A stretch of 64,000 nucleotides of DNA, taken from positions 372,001 to 436,000 of the forward strand of contig CP026600.1 of assembly GCA_003288255.1 (NCBI GenBank), read 5' to 3'. The position numbers and the translations under genes are program-made. Source of the stretch: Clostridiaceae bacterium 14S0207 (GTDB lineage Bacteria > Bacillota > Clostridia > Clostridiales > Clostridiaceae). The notes beneath the pieces are model-generated. The model was not told where the DNA came from, did no database searches, and saw only the letters and a program-made list of their open reading frames with translations. The first letter of the stretch is position 1. Every line of letters begins with the position of its first letter. Shown here one piece after another: positions 37,794 to 47,088 of this stretch.

Positions 37794-38335
37794 TTATTTT
37801 TTGCCTCCTTATTTCTAAAAAATATAATTCCTATAATGGCAGCTATGATTATAATAATTATTGGAGTTATATGTAATATAGATACCAGTAACATAACAAA
37901 TAATACAATAGATATATACATTTTGGGAGTTTTAGAATTTTTAGTCATGTTTACTACAGGAACAGCTATTAATGATACGATAGCAGGTCTAATGGCTAAA
38001 AAAGCTTTTTGCACGTATATATTGTCTTGAAAATTAGTAAATACAGAGGCAATTGCAAGTATAATTAAAAAGGATGGAAGAATGGAACCTAAAACCGTAC
38101 AGATACAACCTTTAGATTTTTTAACCTTATAGCCTATAAAAACTGCTACGTTTACAGCAATAGGGCCAGGAGATGATTGAGCAAGGGTTAACATATCTAA
38201 AAATTCTTCTTTTTCAATCCAATTTTTCTTTTCTACAACTTCCTTTTCTATTAAAGGTACCATGGCATAACCACCACCTAAAGTGAAGGCACCTATTTTG
38301 AAAAAAGTCCAAAACATTTCTAAAAGTTTTTTCAT
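37790..38335 (-). CDS. chrA: Chromate transporter, half-size CHR protein (first gene)
   Basis: The 181-residue partner of the gene downstream, with the same single CHR domain: FFKIGAFTLGGGYAMVPLIE and SSPGPIAVNVAVFIGYK, plus five hydrophobic segments. Pairs of such half-proteins are inserted with opposite topology in B. subtilis (ChrA/B, YwrAB), which is the likely model here. The open frame reaches 38344 through a GTG, but that codon is part of the GGTGAT ribosome site; ATG 38335 is preferred. No promoter was identified with confidence. Confidence 0.9.
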   Translation of the reverse strand: MKKLLEMFWTFFKIGAFTLGGGYAMVPLIEKEVVEKKNWIEKEEFLDMLTLAQSSPGPIAVNVAVFIGYKVKKSKGCICTVLGSILPSFLIILAIASVFTNFQDNIYVQKAFLAIRPAIVSLIAVPVVNMTKNSKTPKMYISIVLFVMLLVSILHITPIIIIIIAAIIGIIFFRNKEAKNK

Positions 38336-38446
38336 ATATATCACCTATAATTTAAAAGTAAAATTTATAAAACAAAGAAAATTTATACAAATAATATTTT
38401 AGCACTTAATAAGTTTTATTTCATTAATTATTATGTTCAATATAAA

Positions 38447-38468
38447 AGGATAAGCTAAAGCTTATCCT
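38447..38468 (-). terminator. Terminator of the 56-residue protein gene
   Basis: AGGATAAGC / GCTTATCCT with a TAAA loop; on the minus strand it is followed by TTTTATATTG. Confidence 0.75.
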
Positions 38469-38500
38469 AGAAATTTTATTTATAAATTGTACAATCTAAA

Positions 38501-38671
38501 TTAGATAGATTCTTCAGAAGTAGGTAATTGTTTAAAAGTGTCACAAGAAGAATCATGGCAAGAAATTTTATTAGAATTTTTTTTGCTTTTAATTGAACAA
38601 TATTTACTTAAAATAATATATCCAGCTGAGGCAGCTAGAAAAATAAACCCCTTTGTTGCTTTGTTTTTCAT
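38501..38671 (-). CDS. Small membrane protein, 56 residues
   Basis: A short gene with a strong ribosome site (GGGAGGAAAATTAA before ATG on the minus strand). The product starts MKNKATKGFIFLAASAGYII, so a basic N-terminus is followed by one hydrophobic span (about 8-22). A basic stretch (SIKSKKNSNK) and a polar tail follow, with cysteines as C-x4-C (CHDSSC). No family is recognised. It has its own terminator and lies between the chromate transporter and rubrerythrin genes. The ribosome site, clean frame and terminator support a real gene. Confidence 0.65.
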   Translation of the reverse strand: MKNKATKGFIFLAASAGYIILSKYCSIKSKKNSNKISCHDSSCDTFKQLPTSEESI

Positions 38672-38812
38672 TTAATTTTCCTCCCTTCAATAGACCAATA
38701 TAACCGACTTAATTTAGTATTTGCTTATAAATTAATATATATTCTTATATATATTCTACAGAAGAATCATATAAATAGAAAGGACTATTTTAAGTTATTT
38801 TCAAAATATTAA

Positions 38813-38853
38813 ATAAAAAAAACTCCAAACTAAACACAAATTAGTTTGGAGTT
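38813..38853 (-). terminator. Terminator of the reverse rubrerythrin gene
   Basis: AACTCCAAACTAA / TTAGTTTGGAGTT (38821-38853) with a 7-base loop; on the minus strand it is followed by eight T residues. Confidence 0.85.
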
Positions 38854-38871
38854 CAAGGTAATTAATCTTTT

Positions 38872-38916
38872 TGGGTATTATCAATATGGGTATTACTGAT
38901 TTGGGTATTATTAATT
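38872..38916. repeat. Three tandem 15-base repeats
   Basis: TGGGTATTA recurs at 38872, 38887 and 38902, each followed by a similar AT-rich hexamer, giving exactly three 15-base units between the rubrerythrin stop and its terminator. Confidence 0.8.
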
Positions 38917-38923
38917 ACAAATA

Positions 38924-39469
38924 TTATTTGAAATATCTATTTAGTAAACCTTTAAAAGCAGAACCATGTCTTGCTTCATCTTTACACATTTCATGAACAG
39001 TATCATGAACAGCGTCATAGTTTAATTTTTTAGCAAGTGTAGCTAAATCTTTTTTACCTTGACAAGCACCATGTTCAGCATCTACTCTCATTTGAAGATT
39101 TTTCTTAGTATCATTAGTTACAACTTCGCCTAATAATTCAGCGAACTTAGCAGCATGTTCAGCCTCTTCCCAAGCTATTCTTTTATAAGCTTCAGCAACT
39201 TCTGGGAATCCTTCTCTGTCAGCCTGACGACTCATTGCTAAGTACATTCCAACTTCTGAACATTCACCGTTAAAATTAGCTCTTAATGCTTCAACAACTT
39301 CTGGATCCATATCTTTAGCGATTCCTACTTGGTGTTCATCAGCCCAAGACATGTCTTCTTGATTTTGTTCTACAAATTTATCGCTTGGTGCCTTACAAAC
39401 TGGACAGACCTCTGGAGCTTGTTCCCCTTCAAAAATATAACCACATACAGTACAAACGAATTTTTTCAT
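38924..39469 (-). CDS. Reverse rubrerythrin
   Basis: The 181-residue product has the rubredoxin module first (CxxC at Cys6/Cys9 and Cys22/Cys25) and the ferritin-like diiron module second, with ligand-bearing helices such as [14 protein letters not shown] and [17 protein letters not shown]. This order is the reverse of classical rubrerythrin and defines the clostridial reverse rubrerythrins, which reduce hydrogen peroxide and oxygen with electrons from NADH through a reductase. In C. acetobutylicum they are strongly induced by oxygen under PerR. A clear promoter lies at 39555-39583 and GGGAGG is 9 bases before ATG. Confidence 0.95.
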   Translation of the reverse strand: MKKFVCTVCGYIFEGEQAPEVCPVCKAPSDKFVEQNQEDMSWADEHQVGIAKDMDPEVVEALRANFNGECSEVGMYLAMSRQADREGFPEVAEAYKRIAWEEAEHAAKFAELLGEVVTNDTKKNLQMRVDAEHGACQGKKDLATLAKKLNYDAVHDTVHEMCKDEARHGSAFKGLLNRYFK

Positions 39470-39554
39470 ATTAAAAAACCTCCCATAATTAAATTTATTT
39501 TATATTAATTTCTTTGTATTTATCATAAGTGTTATTGACCTCTTGACAATTAAT

Positions 39555-39583
39555 ATTATATAACAATAATTATCCGTTAGCAA
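39555..39583 (-). promoter_or_regulatory. Promoter of reverse rubrerythrin with a possible PerR-like palindrome
   Basis: On the minus strand TTGCTA (39583-39578) and TATAAT (39560-39555) are 17 bases apart. The spacer and -10 together hold ATTAT-6-ATAAT, which resembles a Fur/PerR-type operator; this second point is only suggestive. Confidence 0.65.
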
Positions 39584-39661
39584 GTCTTTTTTGAGAAATT
39601 TTTTTAAAATTATAAAAAATTTTTTTAGATTTAAATAAAAAAACTATTATATCTAAAGGTA

Positions 39662-39716
39662 TATACTTTAAAGAAAAATTCAACATAAAAATGAGCATTT
39701 TTTCAAAAAAAGTATA
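39662..39716. repeat. Imperfect long hairpin upstream of dnaE
   Basis: Nested arms TATACTTT / AAAGTATA, GAAAAAT / ATTTTTTC and CAT / ATG close on an AAAA loop. It lies 270 bases before dnaE. The rest of the 39470-39988 gap is very AT-rich; apart from the rubrerythrin promoter nothing else is supported there, and no protein gene is seen. Confidence 0.5.
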
Positions 39717-39988
39717 TAAGGTTAGTGATTATTGTTGTTTTTATAAGGCAATAGTTTTTAATATTGAAAAATAATATACTCAAATGATTTAAATGTAATA
39801 TTTTTAAATAAAGAAAGGATAAATATATAAAAATGCAATCTTTTATAAATTTATGTATAATAATATATGTAGAGAATTAAATATAAAATATTACATATAA
39901 CCAATATTTTTAATATAATTTGATTTTAGCATTAATATAAGAAAAAACTTTTAATAATATTTGAACAATTTTGGAAGGAGGGGAATAT

Positions 39989-42900
39989 ATGGATAACATA
40001 AATGAGAATCTTGGGGATTTTGTGCATTTACATAATCATACAGAGTATAGTCTTTTAGATGGCTCAGGAAAGATAGCCCCTATGATTCAAAGGGCTAAAG
40101 AACTAGGAATGAAGGCTTTGGCTATTACAGATCATGGTGCTATGTTTGGATGTGTAAACTTTTATAAAGAAGCTAAAAAAGCTGGTATTAAACCTATTAT
40201 AGGATGTGAAATATATGTAGTACCTAAATCTATGCATATAAAAAATCCTGATAGAGATAATGAAACCTACCATTTAGTTCTTTTGGTTAAGAATGAAAAA
40301 GGTTATGAAAATTTAATGAAAATAGTTAGTACGGCATCTATAGAAGGATTTTATTATAAACCTAGAGTGGATCATAATTATTTAAAGGAACATAGTGAAG
40401 GGTTAATAGCTACCAGTGCATGTCTTGGTGGTGAAATACAAAAATATTTACTTAGAGATAATCTTGAAAAAGCTAAACAAACAGCTATTTTTTATAAAGA
40501 AATTTTTAAGGATGGTTTCTATTTAGAACTTCAAGATCATGGAGTAGAAGAACAATTAAAAGTAAATCAAAAGGTAATTGATTTATCAAAAGAATTAGAT
40601 ATTCCATTAATATGTAGTAACGATGTTCATTATATAAAAAAAGAGGATTGGAAGGCACATGATATTTTACTTTGCATCCAGACGGGAAAAAATATAGATG
40701 ATGAAAATAGAATGCGGTATCCATCAAAAGAATTTTATCTAAAGTCTCCAGAAGAAATGAAAAAGATATTTTCATATGTTCCAGAAGCTCTTGAGAACAC
40801 AGTTAAAATAGCAGAACAATGTAATTTTGATTATGAATTTCATAAATCTAAACTTCCTAAATTTCCTTTACCAGAAGGAACGGATCCTTATGAATATTTA
40901 AAGGAGCTTTGTTATAAGGGACTAAAAGAAAGATATAGTGAAGTTTCAAGTGATTTAATTGAAAGACTTGAATATGAGCTTAATGTTATAAGTACTATGG
41001 GATATGTAGATTATTTTTTAATAGTATGGGATTTTATTAAATATGCAAGAGACAATGGTATTATGACTGGACCAGGTAGAGGTTCAGGTGCGGGATCTAT
41101 AGTTGCGTATACCTTAGGAATTACAAAAATTGATCCTATTAAGTATAATTTAGTTTTTGAAAGATTCTTAAATCCAGAAAGAGTTAGCATGCCAGATATT
41201 GATTCGGATTTTTGTTATGAAAGGCGACAAGATGTTATAGATTATGTGTTAAGTAAGTATGGTAAGGATAATGTATCACAAATTGTAACCTTTGGAACTA
41301 TGGCGGCTAGAGCATGTATTAGGGATGTAGGAAGAGCTATGAATTACTCATATAGTGAAGTTGATAGAATTGCCAAAATGATTCCTACGGTGCTTAATAT
41401 AACGATTGATAAAGCACTTGAAATAAATCCAGAATTTAAGAAAGTTTATGAGGATGAAGATAGGGTTGCAGAGCTTATAGATATAGCAAAATCCTTAGAA
41501 GGACTCCCAAGACATACTTCCACTCATGCAGCAGGTGTAGTTATAGCATCTCAACCATTGGTTAAGTATGTTCCGCTTTTAAAAAACGAAGAGAGTATAG
41601 TTGCACAATTTGATATGGTAACGTTAGAAGAATTGGGACTTTTAAAAATGGACTTTTTAGGTCTTAGAACTCTTACTGTAATAAGAGATGCAATAGATAT
41701 AGTCAGGGAAACTAAAAATATTAATATTGATATTGATAAAATAGATTATGATGATAAGAATGTTTATGAAATGTTAGGCGAGGGTAAAACAGCAGGAGTA
41801 TTCCAATTAGAATCACCAGGAATGACTAACTTTATGAAGGAATTAAAGCCTGACAGTTTAGAAGATATCATAGCCGGGATAAGTTTGTATAGACCGGGTC
41901 CTATGTCGGAAATTCCTAGATATCTAGAAAATAAGAAAAATCCTTTAAATGTTCAATATGAAACTGAAGAACTTGAACATATTTTAAATGTTACCTATGG
42001 ATGCATGGTTTATCAAGAACAAGTTATGCAAATAGTTAGAGATCTTGCAGGATATTCCATGGGAAGAAGTGACTTAGTTAGACGTGCCATGTCTAAGAAA
42101 AAACATAAGGTAATGGAAGAGGAAAGAAAGAATTTTATATATGGTATAGTTGATGATAATGGAAAAACAATTGTACCAGGATGTATTAGAAATAATATAA
42201 GTGAAGAAGCCGCCAATAAAATTTATGATTCTATGATGGATTTTGCATCTTATGCATTTAATAAGGCACATGCTGCAGCTTATGCTGTAGTGGCTTATCA
42301 AACGGCATATTTAATGAGATATTATCCAACTGCGTTTATTGCAGCAATGTTGAACTCTGTTATGGGAAATAACGATAAAGTAGCATTTTATACAAGGTTT
42401 GCTGAAAAAGCAGGAATAGAAATTTTAAAACCTAGTATAAATAAAAGTTTCCCTAAGTTTACTGTTGAACATAATTGTATAAGATTTGGATTAGCAGCAG
42501 TTAAAAATGTAGGCGTAAGTGTAGTTGAAAGTATAGTAGAAGATAGAAAATCAAAAGGAGAATTTTTAGACTTTATGGATTTCGCTACAAAGTCAAATCC
42601 TACCCAAGTTAATAAAAGAGCAGTAGAAAGTTTAATAAAATCCGGTGCTTTTGATGAATTTAATATATTTCGTTCACAACTTTTATCTGTATATGAAAGA
42701 ATTTTAGATGGTATATCTAATGAGAAAAAGAGAAATATAGATGGGCAAATAAGCTTATTTCAAACTGTTCCAGATACTTATAATAATTTTAAAATTGAGT
42801 ATCCTAAGATTAAGGAATTTGATAAAAAACATATTCTTTCTATGGAAAAAGAGATGACAGGAATATACATATCAGGTCATCCGCTAGAAGAATATGAGGA

Positions 42901-43495
42901 AAGCTTAAAAACTTTAACTACTACTAAAATATCAGAAATTATACATGATAATGAAAACTTAGAAGAAGATTTAGAAAGTATAAGTGAAAAATTAAAATTT
43001 TATGATCAAGATAAGGTAGTAATAGGTGGAATAATATCTGCGGTAAATAGAAAAGTTACAAAGAAAAATGACTTTATGGCCTTTATAAAGGTTGAGGATA
43101 TGGAAAGTAGTATAGAATGTATCGTATTTCCTAAAACTTTAAATAAATGTAATGAGTTAATAGAAGAGGATAATTTAGTTGTAATAAAGGGAAGAATTAG
43201 TATAAGAGAAGATGAAGAAACTAAAATTTTATGCGAAAGTGTTGAACCACTTTATAAAATAAATAAAGACAAAATATATGTATTAGTAGAAGATAATAAA
43301 GAAATGAAAAAGACAGTTGAAGAATTTAAAAGCCAACTTACTGAATATGTAGGTAATACTCCAATTTATATATGTACTAATTCAGATAGAAAAAAATATC
43401 TAATAGATAGAAACCTTTGGGTTGATGGTGAAATAGAGGTATTAACTTATCTGAGAGAAAAGTTTGGAGAAGAAAATGTTAAGATTCTAAGTTAA
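39989..43495 (+). CDS. dnaE: DNA polymerase III alpha subunit
   Basis: DnaE is a replicative DNA polymerase; in Firmicutes it extends RNA primers before PolC takes over. The 1,168-residue product has an N-terminal PHP domain (FVHLHNHTEYSLLDGSGKI, ITDHGAMFG), the palm with GPGRGSGAGSIVAYTLGIT and the catalytic aspartates of MPDIDSDF, the MYQEQ-type segment VYQEQVMQI, a helix-hairpin-helix region and a C-terminal OB fold (about 1020-1110). The frame opens at TTG 39971, but GGAAGGAGGGG (39973-39983) 5 bases before ATG 39989 decides the start. It is followed by pfkA and pyk in the usual Firmicute order. Confidence 0.97.
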   Translation: MDNINENLGDFVHLHNHTEYSLLDGSGKIAPMIQRAKELGMKALAITDHGAMFGCVNFYKEAKKAGIKPIIGCEIYVVPKSMHIKNPDRDNETYHLVLLVKNEKGYENLMKIVSTASIEGFYYKPRVDHNYLKEHSEGLIATSACLGGEIQKYLLRDNLEKAKQTAIFYKEIFKDGFYLELQDHGVEEQLKVNQKVIDLSKELDIPLICSNDVHYIKKEDWKAHDILLCIQTGKNIDDENRMRYPSKEFYLKSPEEMKKIFSYVPEALENTVKIAEQCNFDYEFHKSKLPKFPLPEGTDPYEYLKELCYKGLKERYSEVSSDLIERLEYELNVISTMGYVDYFLIVWDFIKYARDNGIMTGPGRGSGAGSIVAYTLGITKIDPIKYNLVFERFLNPERVSMPDIDSDFCYERRQDVIDYVLSKYGKDNVSQIVTFGTMAARACIRDVGRAMNYSYSEVDRIAKMIPTVLNITIDKALEINPEFKKVYEDEDRVAELIDIAKSLEGLPRHTSTHAAGVVIASQPLVKYVPLLKNEESIVAQFDMVTLEELGLLKMDFLGLRTLTVIRDAIDIVRETKNINIDIDKIDYDDKNVYEMLGEGKTAGVFQLESPGMTNFMKELKPDSLEDIIAGISLYRPGPMSEIPRYLENKKNPLNVQYETEELEHILNVTYGCMVYQEQVMQIVRDLAGYSMGRSDLVRRAMSKKKHKVMEEERKNFIYGIVDDNGKTIVPGCIRNNISEEAANKIYDSMMDFASYAFNKAHAAAYAVVAYQTAYLMRYYPTAFIAAMLNSVMGNNDKVAFYTRFAEKAGIEILKPSINKSFPKFTVEHNCIRFGLAAVKNVGVSVVESIVEDRKSKGEFLDFMDFATKSNPTQVNKRAVESLIKSGAFDEFNIFRSQLLSVYERILDGISNEKKRNIDGQISLFQTVPDTYNNFKIEYPKIKEFDKKHILSMEKEMTGIYISGHPLEEYEESLKTLTTTKISEIIHDNENLEEDLESISEKLKFYDQDKVVIGGIISAVNRKVTKKNDFMAFIKVEDMESSIECIVFPKTLNKCNELIEEDNLVVIKGRISIREDEETKILCESVEPLYKINKDKIYVLVEDNKEMKKTVEEFKSQLTEYVGNTPIYICTNSDRKKYLIDRNLWVDGEIEVLTYLREKFGEENVKILS

Positions 43496-43532
43496 TTTAA
43501 GATAGAAATACACAAAGTAAGGGGGAACAAGA

Positions 43533-44492
43533 ATGAAGACGATAGGTGTTTTAACAAGTGGCGGAGATGCTCCTGGAATGAATGCTGCTATTAGAGCGGT
43601 AGTAAGAAGTGGTATAGCTAATGGAATAAGAGTTATGGGAATAAATAGAGGGTATAGTGGACTTATTAATGGAGAAATATCAGAAATGACTAGACATAGT
43701 GTATCGGATATTATCCATAAAGGAGGAACTATATTAAAAACAGCAAGAAGTGAAGAATTTAAAACCGAAGAAGGGAGAAAAAAGGCTGCTAAGGTTTTAG
43801 AAGTATTTGGAATTAATGGCTTAGTTGTAATAGGTGGAGATGGTTCATTAAGGGGAGCTCAATTATTATCTAAATTAGGAGTATCAACTATTGGGCTTCC
43901 AGGAACTATAGATAACGATCTTGCTTATACACAATATACTATAGGATTCGATACCGCTCAAAATACAGTATTAGATGCTATAAATAAAATCAGAGATACC
44001 TCATCATCTCATCAAAGAGTTAGTATTGTTGAGGTTATGGGAAGAAATTGTGGAGATTTAGCTCTTTACACTGGAATTGGTGGTGGAGCGGAAAAAGTCA
44101 TTATGCCTGAGAAAGGATATGATTTAAATGAACTTTGCAAAGTTATTTTAGAAGGTAAGGTTCATGGAAAAATGCAAAATTTAATTATTTTAGCAGAAGG
44201 TGTTGGTGGAGCAGAAAAATTAGCCAAAGAAGTAGAAGAGATTACTGGAATGGAAACAAGAGCAACAGTGCTTGGTCATATTCAAAGAGGTGGTAGTCCT
44301 TCAGCATTTGATAGGTTAATAGCATCAACTATGGGCTCTAAAGCAGTAGAATTATTGATAGAAGGAAAATCTAGTAGAGTAGTTGGATTAATGAATGGAA
44401 AAATTGATGATATGGATATAGATGAAGCACTTTCTATGAAACGTGATTTTAATGATCAACTATATAATTTATCTCATGTATTATCTTATTAA
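43533..44492 (+). CDS. pfkA: ATP-dependent 6-phosphofructokinase
   Basis: PfkA phosphorylates fructose 6-phosphate, the committed step of glycolysis. The 319-residue product has the ATP-binding [18 protein letters not shown] (8-25), GGDGSLRGA with Gly-Asp of the ATP-dependent type, the catalytic [30 protein letters not shown] and the substrate loop [13 protein letters not shown]. The length is typical of the bacterial allosteric tetramer. AAGGGGGAA precedes ATG. It lies 37 bases after dnaE and 26 before pyk, so glycolysis genes are linked to dnaE as in Bacillus. Confidence 0.98.
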   Translation: MKTIGVLTSGGDAPGMNAAIRAVVRSGIANGIRVMGINRGYSGLINGEISEMTRHSVSDIIHKGGTILKTARSEEFKTEEGRKKAAKVLEVFGINGLVVIGGDGSLRGAQLLSKLGVSTIGLPGTIDNDLAYTQYTIGFDTAQNTVLDAINKIRDTSSSHQRVSIVEVMGRNCGDLALYTGIGGGAEKVIMPEKGYDLNELCKVILEGKVHGKMQNLIILAEGVGGAEKLAKEVEEITGMETRATVLGHIQRGGSPSAFDRLIASTMGSKAVELLIEGKSSRVVGLMNGKIDDMDIDEALSMKRDFNDQLYNLSHVLSY

Positions 44493-44518
44493 TTTTATTA
44501 ACTTAAGGAGTGTTATTT

Positions 44519-46273
44519 ATGAAGAAAACTAAGATTATTTGTACTATAGGACCTGCTAGTAAAGATAAAGAAACTATTAAAAAATTAATAGAATCTGGAA
44601 TGAATGCATCAAGACATAATTTTTCACATGGTACTCATGAAACTCATAAAGAAAACATGGATACAGTAAAAGAAATAAGAGAAGAGTTAAATAAACATAT
44701 TGCCATAGTTCTAGACACTAAAGGCCCGGAAATAAGAACCGGAGATTTTAATAAAGATAAAGTTGAATTAAAAGAAGGAACTAAGTTTACTATTATTTGT
44801 GGAGAAGAAGTTTTAGGTAACGAAAATAGGTGTTCAGTAACGTATGATAACTTATATCAAGATGTTAAGCCAGGAGATTCTATATTAATTGATGATGGTT
44901 TAGTAGGATTAAAAGTAGAAGAAATTTTAGAAAATGAAATACATTGTATTGTTATAAATAGTGGAGTTGTAAGTAATCATAAAGGTATTAATGTTCCTAA
45001 TGTATCTATAAAACTACCTTCTCTTACACAAAAAGACATAGAAGATTTAAGATTTGGTGTTGAACAGGAGATTGATGCGGTAGCTGCATCTTTTATTAGG
45101 ACAGGGGAAGATGTTTTAAATATAAGAAACACTCTAAATAAGTTTGGTGGAAAAAATATATTAATTTTCTCTAAAATCGAAAATAGAGAAGGTGTTGATA
45201 ATATAGATAAGATTATAAAATATTCTGATGGAATAATGGTAGCGAGAGGGGACCTAGGTGTAGAAATCCCAGCAGAAGAAGTTCCTATAGTACAAAAAAT
45301 GATTATAGAAAAATGTAATATAGTTGGTAAACCAGTTATTACAGCAACTCAAATGTTAGATTCAATGATGAGAAATCCAAGACCTACAAGAGCGGAAGCA
45401 TCAGATGTTGCCAATGCTATTTTTGATGGAACAGATGCCATTATGCTAAGTGGAGAAACTGCAAATGGTAAATATCCAGTAGAAGCAGTTAAGACTATGG
45501 CAAGAATAGCAGAAAGATCAGAAGCAGCATTAAAATATGAGAATTTAGGTAAAGTACCAAATGGAAACAAACAAATAACAGTACCAGACGCCATAAGTTT
45601 TGCAACTTGTGCTACAGCAAAGGAATTACATGCAAGAGCTATAATAACAGCAACTCAAAGTGGGCATTCAGCTAAAAGTGTTTCGAAGTATAGACCTGAA
45701 AGTCCGATTATTGCAGTAACACCTTATGAAAAAGTAGCAAGAAAGTTAGCGCTAAGCTGGGGTATATATACTATATGTACAGATCAAGTTGATACAACAG
45801 ATGAACTTATTGAAAAGTCAGCACAAGAATGTTTAGAGCAAGGATTCGTACAAAAAGGAGATTTAGTAGTTATAGCAGCTGGTATACCTGTAAACTATGT
45901 TGGTAGTACAAACATGTTAAAAGTTCATATAATTGGAGATGTGTTGGTTAAAGGAAATGGTAAAGGTGAATTAAATGCATCTGGAACAGTTAAAGTTGCA
46001 TGTAGCCATTCAGAGGCTTTAGATATATTAAACGATGGAGATATATTGGTTATTAAAGAAATAGATTCAAGATATGAAGATATACTATCTAAAGTATCAG
46101 GAATAATTGTAGAAGGTGATGTAGAAATGTCTATATTATCTTTATGTGAATCTAAGAAAACTCCTATTATATATGAGGCAGAAGGTGCTACTGAAATTCT
46201 TAAAACAGGATCATTTATCAATATGGAAGCTTTACGAGGATTAGTATATTCAGGAAAGTCAACTATTAATTAA
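44519..46273 (+). CDS. pyk: Pyruvate kinase with C-terminal phosphohistidine-like domain
   Basis: Pyruvate kinase makes ATP and pyruvate from phosphoenolpyruvate. The 584-residue product has KTKIICTIGPAS at the start, the MNASRHNFSHG and DTKGPEIRTG segments, the catalytic SKIENREGVDNI lysine, MVARGDLGVEIP and ATQMLDSMMRNPRPTRAE. After the usual end (about 475) an extra domain of about 110 residues follows (ASGTVKVACSHSEALDILN onward) resembling the PEP-utilising mobile domain also seen in Bacillus Pyk, but without an obvious phosphorylated TxxxGH histidine motif. TTAAGGAG 9 bases before ATG 44519 decides the start. Confidence 0.96.
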   Translation: MKKTKIICTIGPASKDKETIKKLIESGMNASRHNFSHGTHETHKENMDTVKEIREELNKHIAIVLDTKGPEIRTGDFNKDKVELKEGTKFTIICGEEVLGNENRCSVTYDNLYQDVKPGDSILIDDGLVGLKVEEILENEIHCIVINSGVVSNHKGINVPNVSIKLPSLTQKDIEDLRFGVEQEIDAVAASFIRTGEDVLNIRNTLNKFGGKNILIFSKIENREGVDNIDKIIKYSDGIMVARGDLGVEIPAEEVPIVQKMIIEKCNIVGKPVITATQMLDSMMRNPRPTRAEASDVANAIFDGTDAIMLSGETANGKYPVEAVKTMARIAERSEAALKYENLGKVPNGNKQITVPDAISFATCATAKELHARAIITATQSGHSAKSVSKYRPESPIIAVTPYEKVARKLALSWGIYTICTDQVDTTDELIEKSAQECLEQGFVQKGDLVVIAAGIPVNYVGSTNMLKVHIIGDVLVKGNGKGELNASGTVKVACSHSEALDILNDGDILVIKEIDSRYEDILSKVSGIIVEGDVEMSILSLCESKKTPIIYEAEGATEILKTGSFINMEALRGLVYSGKSTIN

Positions 46274-46424
46274 AATAAATAATGCCAAAAAGATAAAATT
46301 AACAAAAAATTAACGAAAAATTTACTAAAAGGCAACATATGAACAGTTGTATCGAATATAATATATAATATACAAAAACAACATAACTAATTTTTTTGGC
46401 AACTGATTATTATTCTATTGTTTT

Positions 46425-46445
46425 GCACCCTCGGGTGCTTTTTTT
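46425..46445 (+). terminator. Terminator after pyk
   Basis: GCACCC / GGGTGC with a TC loop extended by flanking bases, followed by TTTTTTTG. It lies 150 bases past the pyk stop. Confidence 0.8.
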
Positions 46446-46503
46446 GTATATTAAATTACAAATCTACTAATACTATAAAAAAGGGCAAAAGGATGTGAAT
46501 ATA

Positions 46504-46878
46504 GTGAGAGTAGATTTAAATTGTAGTGCAACTAATTGTGTTAATAATCAAGCTGGGCTTTGTTCTGCAAATACAATTTCTATAAAAGGAAAAAAGGCTA
46601 AAACAGCAGAACAAACTAAATGTGAAACTTTTAAAGAAGGTAGTATTTACAATTCATTAGCCTCTATGGGAAATTTAAATGTGGGAGGAACAATAAAACA
46701 AGTCTTTAATACAGACGAAATAGAAATGACCCCCAATGTGCATTGTGATGTAGACAATTGTGTTTATAATATTAAAAATCTATGTACAGCACCAGGACTT
46801 GTTATAAAAGGAAATGAATCTACTAATAGTAAGGAAACCTATTGTCAAACTTTTATAAAAGAAAAGCAAGATAAATAA
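46504..46878 (+). CDS. Two-domain DUF1540 cysteine-rich protein
   Basis: The 124-residue protein is made of two copies of the same cysteine module: C-x4-C-x7-C with a fourth cysteine about 20 residues later and then a TF pair (first CSATNC, CVNNQAGLC, CETF; second CDVDNC, CVYNIKNLC, CQTF). This is the DUF1540 pattern, known from spore-forming Firmicutes; four cysteines per copy suggest metal binding. The copies are about 75 residues apart and clearly diverged. No function is established. AGGATGTGA lies 6 bases before GTG 46504, preferred over GTG 46495, which falls within that site. Terminators flank it on both sides. Confidence 0.85.
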   Translation: MRVDLNCSATNCVNNQAGLCSANTISIKGKKAKTAEQTKCETFKEGSIYNSLASMGNLNVGGTIKQVFNTDEIEMTPNVHCDVDNCVYNIKNLCTAPGLVIKGNESTNSKETYCQTFIKEKQDK

Positions 46879-46900
46879 TATCTAATAGATAAAATAAAGG

Positions 46901-46932
46901 CTTCGCTACTGAGAATGTAGTGAAGTTTTTTT
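46901..46932 (+). terminator. Terminator after the DUF1540 gene
   Basis: CTTCGCTAC pairs with GTAGTGAAG, with one wobble and a 7-base loop, followed by seven T residues. Confidence 0.85.
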
Positions 46933-47022
46933 AGTTTACTTTAATTTTATACATATAAATATCAAAAAAGAAATTAATAAGGGTTAATTACAGATTTTAA
47001 CATAGAGTTATTGTAAAATATA

Positions 47023-47052
47023 TTGAAATTACTATATAGAAATTGGTATAAT
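47023..47052 (+). promoter_or_regulatory. Promoter of the RNA methyltransferase gene
   Basis: TTGAAA (47023-47028), 18-base spacer, TATAAT (47047-47052); 36 bases before the start codon. Confidence 0.6.
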
Positions 47053-47088
47053 TGAATACATGATTATAAAAGAGAAAGGAATTTTCCA

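Noticed and set aside
38872-38916. Possible small CRISPR array
   Set aside because: Units are only 15 bases with no true spacers and there are no cas genes; it is a simple tandem repeat.
39831-39880. 15-codon frame (ATG 39833) preceded by an AAAGGA-like site before dnaE
   Set aside because: Too short and without any conserved feature; such frames are frequent in AT-rich gaps.
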